A stretch of 64,000 bases of DNA from Planctomycetota bacterium (lineage in GTDB: Bacteria; Planctomycetota; UBA8742; UBA2392), in assembly GCA_016722065.1 (NCBI GenBank), contig JADKGX010000002.1, positions 868,001 to 932,000 of the forward strand, read 5' to 3'. Shown here piece by piece: positions 27,444 to 34,749 of the stretch (within the stretch, counting starts at the first letter, position 1; every line of letters starts with the position of its first letter). The position numbers and the translations under genes are program-made. The notes beneath the pieces are model-generated. The model did no database searches. It saw only the letters and a list, made by a program, of their open reading frames with translations, and had not been told where the DNA came from.

Positions 27444-29687
27444 ATGACAACTCTTGCCCCGCAAATTTCCGCCGCCAACCATCAGATTGCTTCCCACCGC
27501 AGCCTGCGGGTATTGACCGATTGGGCCACCGAGTTCACCAAGGAACAACAGGCCGCTGGCCATCGCGTTATCTTTGCGCCCGCCCATGCGCTGGGCGGCT
27601 GCGTCAGCCTGCGAAGCTGGATTCTGGACCAGGCCAGCCAGAGTCTGGGCGACTCTGCGCCCGATGAACCTTCCTTGCTGCTGTCCGGCGCGGCCGATGT
27701 GATTCTGATTGCCGACCCTGCCAGTGCCGACCCCGCCAGCCTTCACTGGCTGACGGACATGCTTTCAGTGAACGAAGAAGTGGCGGACTTGACCGTAACG
27801 CCGCCGCTGCCTCAGCTGGTGGTGCTGGTGCCTTCGCGCACGAACAGCGAGCCAGCAGTTGCTTCGTTTCTGGCCAAGCTGGGCAGCCTGGGCAGCCAGG
27901 ACGTGCGCGTGATCGGAAAGGGTTCCGACGCCGCAGTGACCAGTGCCGATGTGTCGTCGCTTTTGGGCCGCAACGATGAGTTGTTGGCGGCCCTGGCGCT
28001 GTCACCTGCCCCGCTGGTGCTGGAGGATTTGAACAGCCTGGTGCGCGCCAGCGGCAAGTCGACCATCCAGGTCAGTGAGCTGATCTCTGGCCCGCTGTTT
28101 CAAATGGCCGGCGAGTTGGTCACTCCCACCAGCGCCGATGCCACCGCCATGCTCCGCCAGAAACTGCCCGCCGACGCCCTGCGAGCGGGCGCCGCGCTGC
28201 TGTTGCCGATCATTGAAGCGCGCTACGAAACGCTGCCGGATGCCCGCGTGGAACTTTCCCTGCGCAGTGGCGACGCCAAGCGCGCCGGCAAGCTGGCCCG
28301 TCGGCGCATGGAAGAACACCTGGCCGCCGACCGCAACGAAGAAGCTTTGCGCCTGATGGAACTGCTTCAGGTGCTGGGCCTGTCCATTGAAACAGGCAAG
28401 CACGCACACGAAGTCGACAAAGCCCGACTGGCCTGGCTGTATGCCAGCACTGGCGCCCATGAGCAGGCTGCGGCGCTGGTCAAGAAGCTGGCCCGCCGCC
28501 GCGAGTGCTATGATTCGCCCGCTTTCGTGGAATGGCTGGCCCTGGCCGGGCGCCTGTTGACCCTGGCCGGTGCCACCGATGCGCGCCAGGCCGACAGCCT
28601 GCTGCGCCGCGCGATTCGCATGGCCGGCGACAACGTTGATGCCTCCGTGCGCCTGACCCTGCTGCGCGTAAGCCTGCTTTCTTCCAGTGTGATGAACCTG
28701 GAGGAACGCTCCGGCTGGCTGCTTTCGCACATCAACAACGAAATGCTGGAAGACGTTTCGCCGGCCACCCTGGCCCAGTATTACGAAGACACGGCAAACC
28801 GACTGTGGAACCGGCAGGACATTCGCGGTGCGATCCGCCGCCTGCGCAAGCTGATTGTGCGCCCGATTCCAGACGCGCAGATGGCGCGCGGGCTGCTGCT
28901 GCTGGCGCGCTGCCGCACCCACGTGCAGGACGCAGATGCCGCCCGGCGCTTTGCCGAGTCGGCCTTGCACCATGCGATTCGTGCCACTGACCTTGCCACA
29001 GTGCGGGCCAGTGCCGAGTTTCTGCGCCAGGCCAACAGCCGCCGGCCCCGCGATCTGCCCCGTTTGTCTGCCCCGGCACGCGGGCCCAAGGCACGCCCGC
29101 GCATTCCCGCCGTTGCCGACATTCAGGCCCCGCCGGCGCCAGAACCTGCGCAGGTGTTTGAGATTCTGCAGGCGCGCTTTGGCGTCACGCACTGGACGCG
29201 CCGGCGCGGTTCGCGCACCGAATCGTTCGGCCAGCCCGGCGTACATCAGGCCGTGGTTTCGGTGTTTGAAGAATCTGAGGGCGGCTGGCGCAAGCTGGCC
29301 ACCGGCGGTGAACCCGGCCGCGGCGAAAGCACCAGCGCACTGATATTGATGCGCAGCGACGGCAGCGACCTTGTAACGGTGGTCGGGGGACCCGAGGCCG
29401 ACGCCCGCCAGGACGCCCTGGTGCGCTTTCTGCTGGCAGATCGCGCGACAGCAGCCGCGACTGGCGAGCCGCCACGTCGGCGTGTTGTACTGGACGATTA
29501 CTACCGCCGCGCCCTGGACCACGGCACCGAAACCGGCCTGCACACCACGATGGAAATGTTGTTCAACAAGGACGTGCTGCTGTACTTTGAGGAACAGGGT
29601 ATCGGCAAGGAAGAGATGGCTGAAAAGTTGAATGTCTCGCGCGCCACGCTGTACCGCATGTATGCGCGCTCGGCACTCAACATCTAG
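27444..29687 (+). CDS. Large regulator: helical-repeat body with C-terminal Fis-like HTH
   Basis: 747 aa. The N-terminal 180 residues are an alpha/beta unit (RVIFAPAHALGGCVSLRSWI, DVILIADPASADPAS, LVVLVPSRTNSEP) laid out like a receiver or ATPase-derived sensor, but without a recognisable P-loop. The middle (about 200-540) is TPR-like helices (ERSGWLLSHINNE, ALLVKKLARRRECYDSPAF). Then comes a beta segment. The end has EEQGIGKEEMAEKLNVSRAT then LYRMYARSAL, a Fis-type helix-turn-helix as at the end of sigma-54 activators. It is probably a cytoplasmic DNA-binding regulator. Family and targets are unknown. Confidence 0.62.
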   Translation: MTTLAPQISAANHQIASHRSLRVLTDWATEFTKEQQAAGHRVIFAPAHALGGCVSLRSWILDQASQSLGDSAPDEPSLLLSGAADVILIADPASADPASLHWLTDMLSVNEEVADLTVTPPLPQLVVLVPSRTNSEPAVASFLAKLGSLGSQDVRVIGKGSDAAVTSADVSSLLGRNDELLAALALSPAPLVLEDLNSLVRASGKSTIQVSELISGPLFQMAGELVTPTSADATAMLRQKLPADALRAGAALLLPIIEARYETLPDARVELSLRSGDAKRAGKLARRRMEEHLAADRNEEALRLMELLQVLGLSIETGKHAHEVDKARLAWLYASTGAHEQAAALVKKLARRRECYDSPAFVEWLALAGRLLTLAGATDARQADSLLRRAIRMAGDNVDASVRLTLLRVSLLSSSVMNLEERSGWLLSHINNEMLEDVSPATLAQYYEDTANRLWNRQDIRGAIRRLRKLIVRPIPDAQMARGLLLLARCRTHVQDADAARRFAESALHHAIRATDLATVRASAEFLRQANSRRPRDLPRLSAPARGPKARPRIPAVADIQAPPAPEPAQVFEILQARFGVTHWTRRRGSRTESFGQPGVHQAVVSVFEESEGGWRKLATGGEPGRGESTSALILMRSDGSDLVTVVGGPEADARQDALVRFLLADRATAAATGEPPRRRVVLDDYYRRALDHGTETGLHTTMEMLFNKDVLLYFEEQGIGKEEMAEKLNVSRATLYRMYARSALNI

Positions 29688-29710
29688 CCGTCCGACAACT
29701 ACGAGCAAAC

Positions 29711-29740
29711 AAACCGGGAGCCCGCGGGCTCCCGGTTTTT
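29711..29740 (+). terminator. Rho-independent terminator after the regulator gene
   Basis: 13-bp stem with a tight GC loop (29711-29723 with 29726-29738) running into TTTTT. Confidence 0.9.
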
Positions 29741-29851
29741 GATTGGTCCACGCCAGGCAGCCTTGCCCCACTGGCGCAGGTACCTTGCGTTGCTATCCTT
29801 CGCGCGTTTACGGGCCTTCGTTGGGGCGCATTTCGCGCCCGGAGCAAACCA

Positions 29852-30130
29852 ATGTCGAATCTGATTCGTATTCCTACACCCTTGCGCAACCTCACCAAGA
29901 ATGAGGCCGAAGTAAGTGTAGAGGCCAAGACCGTAGGTGACGCGCTGGAAGCCCTGGAAAAGAAGCACGGTGGCATCAGGGCCCGCATCTGCGACGAAAA
30001 GGGCAACGTGCGCCGCTTTGTGAACGTCTACGTCAACGACGAAGACATTCGCTTCCTGCAGGCGCTGGGCACTCCGCTGAAAGACGGCGACCAGATCTCC
30101 ATTGTCCCCGCCATCGCCGGCGGCTGCTAG
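29852..30130 (+). CDS. MoaD/ThiS-family sulfur-carrier-like protein ending in GGC
   Basis: 92 aa with a beta-grasp fold (NLIRIPTPLRNLTKNEAEVS, VNVYVNDEDIRFLQALGTPL, GDQISIVPAIAGG). The PAIAGG tail is that of CysO/MoaD-type carriers, which are thiocarboxylated at the last Gly for cysteine, molybdopterin or thiamine synthesis. Here one Cys follows the diglycine, so the tail would need trimming by a JAMM-type peptidase before activation, as described for QbsE-like carriers. It starts the hom-thrB operon (8 bases before hom), suggesting a role in sulfur supply to aspartate-family amino acids (inference). SD GGAG lies 8 bases upstream. Confidence 0.82.
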   Translation: MSNLIRIPTPLRNLTKNEAEVSVEAKTVGDALEALEKKHGGIRARICDEKGNVRRFVNVYVNDEDIRFLQALGTPLKDGDQISIVPAIAGGC

Positions 30131-30138
30131 GCAACGCC

Positions 30139-31521
30139 ATGGCGACCGACCTGGATGGCAAGCGTGAACCCCGCGTGCTGCGCATTGGCATGCTGGGGTG
30201 CGGTGTGGTTGGTGGCGGGCTGGTCAAGCTGCTGGACAAGCACCGGCCCGATTTTCTGCGCAACGGTTTTGACCTGCGCCTGACCCGCGTCGCCGTACGC
30301 AATGCCGACAAGAAACGAGACTGTGAGCTCGCGGGCGTGCGCCTGACCACCGACGTCATGTCCGTGGCCAACGCACCCGACATTGACCTGCTGGTCGAAG
30401 TGATGGGCGGCAACGACCTGGCCGTTGAGGCCGGTTGTGCCGCGCTTGCCCGCGGCATTGCGCTGGTTTCCGCCAACAAGGCCGGCCTGGCGCGCAGCCT
30501 GCCGCGCTTTGTGGAATGCGCCCAACAGGGCAAGGCCGCGATTGGCTTTGAATCCGCCGCTGCAGCCCACATACCCATTGTCGAAGTGCTGGAACGCAGC
30601 CTGGCCTGCGAGGAAATCACGCTGATCAAAGGCGTGATCAACGGCAGCACGAACTACATTCTGACGTTCATGGAACGCTCCGGCTGCGAATACCCGGCGG
30701 CTTTGGCAGACGCCGCGGCCAAAGGGTTCACGGAAGCCGACCCGCGCCTGGACGTGGAGGGCATAGACGCCGCCGAGAAGCTCAGCCTGCTTGCGCTGAA
30801 AACGTTTGGCATCTGGTTCCACCCTGACCGCATTCACACTGAAGGCATCACCAACATTACCGGGGCCGACATTCGCCTGGCGCTCAGCCTTGACCATCGC
30901 ATCAAGCTGGTGGCGGCAGCCCGGCGCACGCCCCAGGGGCTCAGCCTGCGCGTGCACCCGGCGCTGATACACCGGGGCGAGCTGTTGGCCGATGTAGACA
31001 GCGAGTTCAACGCCATCATCCTGGAAGGCCCGTCCTTCAACCAGTTGACGTTTCTGGGCAAGGGTGCCGGCCAGCTTCCGACAGCCAGCGCGGTGTTGAA
31101 CGACATTGTGCGGCTTGTGCGTTACCCGCAAGCAAGCAGCCTGCCGGGTTTTCAGCGCGCAGGCGCCGAAAGCCTGACCCTGGCGGGCAAAGACAGCCTG
31201 GCACTGTGCTATTTCGTGCGCCTTGGCGTCACAGAGGGCAGCGACCGCGCCGTACTTGCAGGCTTGCGCAAACTCGGCCTGCCGGTTCTCAGCCACTCCG
31301 CCGTTGATCATAACGGCCAGCGATTCCTTGGGGTGATCACGGACATTGTTGAAGAAAGTCGTATCCTTGCGATGCTGCCACAGGCCGCAACGCTGCCGGG
31401 GGTGACAAGCGCCCCCGTATTCATTCGCCTGGACAAGGACAACTACCGTGACATCGTCGAACGCGAACAAAGTGCGTATTTCGGTGCCAGCCTCCAGCGC
31501 CAACCTGGGGCCGGGGTTTGA
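30139..31521 (+). CDS. hom: Homoserine dehydrogenase
   Basis: 460 aa. It reduces aspartate semialdehyde to homoserine. The Rossmann motif IGMLGCGVVGGGLVKLL lies near residue 16, followed by VSANKAGLA (nucleotide site) and KGVINGSTNYILTFMERSG with ADPRLDVEGIDAAEKLSLL, the catalytic Lys/Asp signature of the family. The C-terminal part (FVRLGVTEGSDRAVLAGLRK) is a reduced ACT-like regulatory domain, so threonine feedback is possible. The last 74 bases overlap the start of thrB in another frame, and the final residues (YFGASLQRQPGAGV) do not look conserved. Confidence 0.93.
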   Translation: MATDLDGKREPRVLRIGMLGCGVVGGGLVKLLDKHRPDFLRNGFDLRLTRVAVRNADKKRDCELAGVRLTTDVMSVANAPDIDLLVEVMGGNDLAVEAGCAALARGIALVSANKAGLARSLPRFVECAQQGKAAIGFESAAAAHIPIVEVLERSLACEEITLIKGVINGSTNYILTFMERSGCEYPAALADAAAKGFTEADPRLDVEGIDAAEKLSLLALKTFGIWFHPDRIHTEGITNITGADIRLALSLDHRIKLVAAARRTPQGLSLRVHPALIHRGELLADVDSEFNAIILEGPSFNQLTFLGKGAGQLPTASAVLNDIVRLVRYPQASSLPGFQRAGAESLTLAGKDSLALCYFVRLGVTEGSDRAVLAGLRKLGLPVLSHSAVDHNGQRFLGVITDIVEESRILAMLPQAATLPGVTSAPVFIRLDKDNYRDIVEREQSAYFGASLQRQPGAGV

Positions 31522-32437
31522 TTGCCTGGCGCTTGCCTTGGAATTGCGCCTGACTGCCGACGCCACCTGGACTGGCGAATCGGTGAAGCTGCATTCCTTC
31601 GACAGCCCGCTTTCCTGGTGGCAGAAGTGCGTGGCGCCGTTTCGCAAATACTCGGGCACGCTGGTTGATTTCGACGACGAACTGATCGAGAAACCCAACC
31701 TGTTCGCGGTGGCCTTCTTCAAGGCCGTCGTCAACGCCGGGCCTGAGTACACCCTGCCGGCCCGCCTGGAAACCAGCATTCACAGCGACATTGCCATCGG
31801 CCAGGGGCTTGGCAGCAGCGCAGCGGCCGTTGTCGCCGGCGCCGCCATTGCCCAGGCCTGGCGCGGACGCAAGCCCGACAACGACCGGCTGTTCCAGACT
31901 GCGGTCGAGATTGAAGGCCACGCCGACAACGCAGCAGCGGCCGTGTTTGGCGGCTTGCAGGCCGCGTTGTTGCAGGGCAAGAACACCCGCAGCCGCAGCC
32001 TGCCATGGCACTCCAGCCTCAAGGTCGCACTGTGCGTTCCGAACGAGACATTGAAAGAAAACACCAGCGCCACGCGGCGCTGGCTGCCGGAACAGCTCAA
32101 GCGCACCGAGGCCGTAAGCAACCAGCGCGCCCTGCTGACACTGCTGTACGGGCTTGAAACAGGCGACGGCCCGGCCATCGCCGCAGGTTTTGAAGACCGC
32201 CTGCACGTGCCGCACCGCAAAGCCATGATTGCTGGTTACGAAGACATTGTTGGCGCAGCCGTGGAGGCCGGCGCCTTTGGCGCGACCATCAGCGGCGCCG
32301 GCGGCAGCATGATTGCGATCGGGACTGGCGACATCGACAAAGTCGGTGCCGCCATGCGCGAGGCCTACAAACGCCATGGCATGGAAGCCACAGCCATCAC
32401 ACCCCAGGTTGCCAAACAGGGCGCCATCGCCAGCTAG
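31448..32437 (+). CDS. thrB: Homoserine kinase (GHMP family)
   Basis: 329 aa, GTG start 8 bases after AAGGAC. It phosphorylates homoserine for threonine synthesis. GHMP motifs are VPASSANLGPGFDCLALAL (motif 1), the ATP-binding IGQGLGSSAAAVVAGAA (motif 2) and GAFGATISGAGGSMIAIG (motif 3). The product and position directly behind hom make a threonine pathway unit; threonine synthase is not in this window. The long overlap with hom implies coupled translation. A bidirectional terminator follows 18 bases after the stop. Confidence 0.93.
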   Translation: MTSSNANKVRISVPASSANLGPGFDCLALALELRLTADATWTGESVKLHSFDSPLSWWQKCVAPFRKYSGTLVDFDDELIEKPNLFAVAFFKAVVNAGPEYTLPARLETSIHSDIAIGQGLGSSAAAVVAGAAIAQAWRGRKPDNDRLFQTAVEIEGHADNAAAAVFGGLQAALLQGKNTRSRSLPWHSSLKVALCVPNETLKENTSATRRWLPEQLKRTEAVSNQRALLTLLYGLETGDGPAIAAGFEDRLHVPHRKAMIAGYEDIVGAAVEAGAFGATISGAGGSMIAIGTGDIDKVGAAMREAYKRHGMEATAITPQVAKQGAIAS

Positions 32438-32445
32438 CTTGTGCT

Positions 32446-32485
32446 GAAAACGAAAACGGCCCGGCTGATGCCGGGCCGTTTCTTT
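32446..32485 (+). terminator. Bidirectional terminator between thrB and the convergent thioredoxin gene
   Basis: 11-bp perfect stem (32455-32465 with 32470-32480), loop TGAT, with T-rich tracts on both sides (TTTCTTT on plus, TTTTCGTTTT on minus). It serves the hom-thrB operon and the thioredoxin-fold gene ending at 32498. Confidence 0.85.
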
Positions 32486-32497
32486 GTTGCGAACTGC

Positions 32498-33496
32498 TTA
32501 GCTGCTCAACTTGGCCGCTTGCGCGGTGGCTTCACTGGCCGCTGCCATGCCGTCATTCTTGCGCGCAAAGTCTTCCAGCGCGCGCTTCTTGGCGGCGTTG
32601 TCGGTGATTTTCTTCTGGCTGTCCTGCAGCTTGGTCAGGGCGTCCCAGGCTTTCAACTCTTCCTTGATCGCCTTGTCGGCCTTGATTTCCTTCAGTTCGC
32701 CAGCGGCCGTGTCGGCCACTTCCATGCCCTTGAATGCCTTGCCGGAAAGGGTTTCCAGACCCTTCACCGCCAGGTGATAGCGCTTGGCAGCTTTGTCGGC
32801 GTCAATCTGGGTGCGCAGGGCTGTGGCCTTGGCTTCCACTTTGGCGATAATGTACTCGGCATCGGCCACTACGGCGGCGTCTTCGGGTTTCTTTTCTTTG
32901 GCCTTGAGGGCTTCTTCGCGGGCCTTTGCGTACTCGCCGGTGCTGTAGGCGACTGCCGATTTTTCGAGGTCCTTGGCGACTTCGGGCTTGCCCAGACCCA
33001 GGTACTTCACCTTCTTGATTTCTTCGTCAATCACGCCGGCGTAGCCCTTGTGGCCTTCAAAGATCACGTTGCCGTCGACGCCAATGACGTAGGCGTAAGG
33101 AATCGTACCCACGCCGTTGTAAGGAAAGCTGCCTTCAATGACTTGCGGGAAGGTCAGGCCGCGGCCCTGGTAAACCTGGGCGATCTGCGCCTCGGTGTGG
33201 CCCTGGCGCTCCAGCATGAACACGTGCAGGCCCTTGCCTTCGTACTTGTTCCACAGTGCCTGCACCTCGGGCATGCTGGCCAGGCACGGCCCGCAGTTGA
33301 CGCCCCACAGCTTGATCAAGATGACTTCGCCTTTGCAGTCTTCCAGCGAACGCAGGCCGTCGGCGGGCTCATTCATGCAGCGCGTGGCACTGAAGGCCGG
33401 CGCCGGCTTGCCCTGCATTCCGCTGGTGTCGGCGGCGCTCACGGTGCCGGCGAACATACAGGCCATCAATCCAAGCAGCATCAGGTTCGACTTCAT
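32498..33496 (-). CDS. Secreted thioredoxin-fold protein with CGPC active site and helical C-domain
   Basis: 332 aa from MKSNLMLLGLMACMFAGTVS, a signal peptide, with AAGGGA upstream. Residues 25-170 form a TlpA/ResA-like thioredoxin fold: VILIKLWGVNCGPCLASMPE (active-site Cys68 and Cys71), YAYVIGVDGNVIFEGHKG for the cis-Pro region and last strands. The C-terminal 160 residues are Lys/Ala/Glu-rich amphipathic helices (EYAKAREEALKAKEKKPED, ALKAWDALTKLQ) of no known family. It is probably a periplasmic thiol-disulfide oxidoreductase. It is the Cys paralogue of the next gene: same strand, same length, same domain order. Confidence 0.85.
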   Translation of the reverse strand: MKSNLMLLGLMACMFAGTVSAADTSGMQGKPAPAFSATRCMNEPADGLRSLEDCKGEVILIKLWGVNCGPCLASMPEVQALWNKYEGKGLHVFMLERQGHTEAQIAQVYQGRGLTFPQVIEGSFPYNGVGTIPYAYVIGVDGNVIFEGHKGYAGVIDEEIKKVKYLGLGKPEVAKDLEKSAVAYSTGEYAKAREEALKAKEKKPEDAAVVADAEYIIAKVEAKATALRTQIDADKAAKRYHLAVKGLETLSGKAFKGMEVADTAAGELKEIKADKAIKEELKAWDALTKLQDSQKKITDNAAKKRALEDFARKNDGMAAASEATAQAAKLSS

Positions 33497-33560
33497 CTGG
33501 CGTCCCTTTCGAGTTGAATCCCGCACTCTGTTTTCCACTACGCCAGGGCGCTTAACGCAA

Positions 33561-33585
33561 GCGGCCCGGCACAAGGCCGGGCCGC
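33561..33585 (-). other. Strong hairpin between the two thioredoxin paralogues
   Basis: Perfect 10-bp GC stem (33561-33570 with 33576-33585) just past the stop of the Sec-type gene. There is no U-tract on the minus strand, so it may slow transcription or protect the upstream mRNA and is not a classical terminator. Confidence 0.55.
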
Positions 33586-33601
33586 GTGGAAACACGCATG
33601 C

Positions 33602-34600
33602 TCAGCCTGTTATTTCTCCCGCAAGCTTCAGGGCTTCCTGCCCCGCTGCGGTTCCATCGTTCTTCTTGGCAAAGGTCTCCAGGTTCTTCTTCCTGGTCGC
33701 TGCGTCCTTCACCTTGTCGTTGGCCTCTGTGACCTTGGCCAGCGCTTCCCAAGCCTTCACTTCTTCTTTCACGGACTTGTCGGCCTTGAGCTCCTTGAGC
33801 TCCGTGGCCGCTTTGTCGGCTACTTCCATGCCCTTGAACGACTTGCCGGAAAGTGTCTCCAGGTCCTTCAGGGCTTCGTGATAGCGCTTGCTGCCCTTTT
33901 CCGTGTCAATCTTGCTGCGCAAAGAGGCGGCTTTGGCGTTCACGCGGGCGATGATGAAGTCCGCGTCGGCAACTACCGCCGCGTCATCGGCCTTCTTTTC
34001 TTTCACCTTGGCGGCTTCTTCTGCGGCCTTGGAGAATTCGCCGGTCCCGAACAGGGCTGCCGACTTCTCCAGTTCCTTGACTACATCCAGCTTGCCCAAG
34101 CCCGGGTACTTGATGCGCTTGAGCTGCTCAATGCAGACCGCTTCATAGCCGCTGCTGCCCTGCCAGACGACCTTGCCGTCCGGCCCGACCACAAACGCGT
34201 ACGGAAGACCGTTTCCGCCCTTATAGTTTTCAAAGCTGGAACCGTTCCGGATCGGAATCGGGAACGTCAGTCCCCTGTCCTTTGCGTACTTGGTGATGTC
34301 TTCCAGCGTACCGCCCTGGCTTTCGACGAGGAAAATGTTGAGACCCTTCCCCCCGTACTCCTGCCAGAGACCCTGGACTGAAGGCAACGCCTTCACACAG
34401 GGTCCTCAGCGTGTTCCCCAATACTTGATCAGGACGACTTCGCCCTTGCATTGCTCCAAGCTGATCGCTTCTGGCTGGTTGACGCACACCTTGGCCTCAA
34501 AGGCAGGCGCGTCCTTACCAACCATGTTCTCCTGCGCCATCAGCGCAGGAGCCAGCGTCAGCACGGTCGCTGCAAGCAGCGTTTGCGTGGTGAATTTCAT
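33602..34600 (-). CDS. Predicted selenoprotein: secreted thioredoxin-fold protein, UGPC active site
   Basis: 332 aa if UGA at 34406-34408 is read as selenocysteine (residue 65). From MKFTTQTLLAATVLTLAPAL (signal peptide) the frame runs through EVVLIKYWGTR, UGA, GPCVKALPSVQGL without any indel to the stop at 33602. The neighbouring paralogue, also 332 aa, has WGVNCGPC at the same place, so U replaces the first Cys of CxxC. The same helical C-domain follows (EFSKAAEEAAKVKEKKADD). Downstream of UGA lies a two-stem hairpin fitting the bacterial SECIS rules. It probably acts as a periplasmic redox protein. Without Sec insertion the product would stop after 64 residues; an isolated nonsense mutation is the alternative. 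Confidence 0.82.
34368..34405 (-). promoter_or_regulatory. Predicted bacterial SECIS hairpin
   Basis: On the minus-strand mRNA, immediately 3' of the UGA: lower stem GACCCUG/CAGGGUC (34404-34398 with 34375-34369, plus a G-U pair outside), a 2x3 internal loop, upper stem UGAAGGC/GCCUUCA (34395-34389 with 34385-34379), and apical loop GUU (34388-34386). The loop G lies 17 bases after the UGA. Bacterial SECIS models require an apical loop 16-37 bases from UGA with a G in its first two positions; this fits. The Cys paralogue has no matching fold at the same place. Confidence 0.8.
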
Positions 34601-34749
34601 GTTGGATAACTCCCGGTTACGACGGCCCGACCGGCCGTCACACATGTGGTGTTACGTTTGCCCCAATTGCTTACACCTAAAGTTCCTGGGGACCCTTGCT
34701 ATGGTACCCTGAATGACCCGCTGGGGGGACCTCCGGTTCCTTATTTTGT

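Noticed and set aside
33602..34600. Simple nonsense mutation or frameshift in the second thioredoxin gene
   Set aside because: The frame is continuous with no indel, the UGA is exactly at the catalytic Cys, and a SECIS-like hairpin follows. Decay remains the fallback if no Sec machinery exists.
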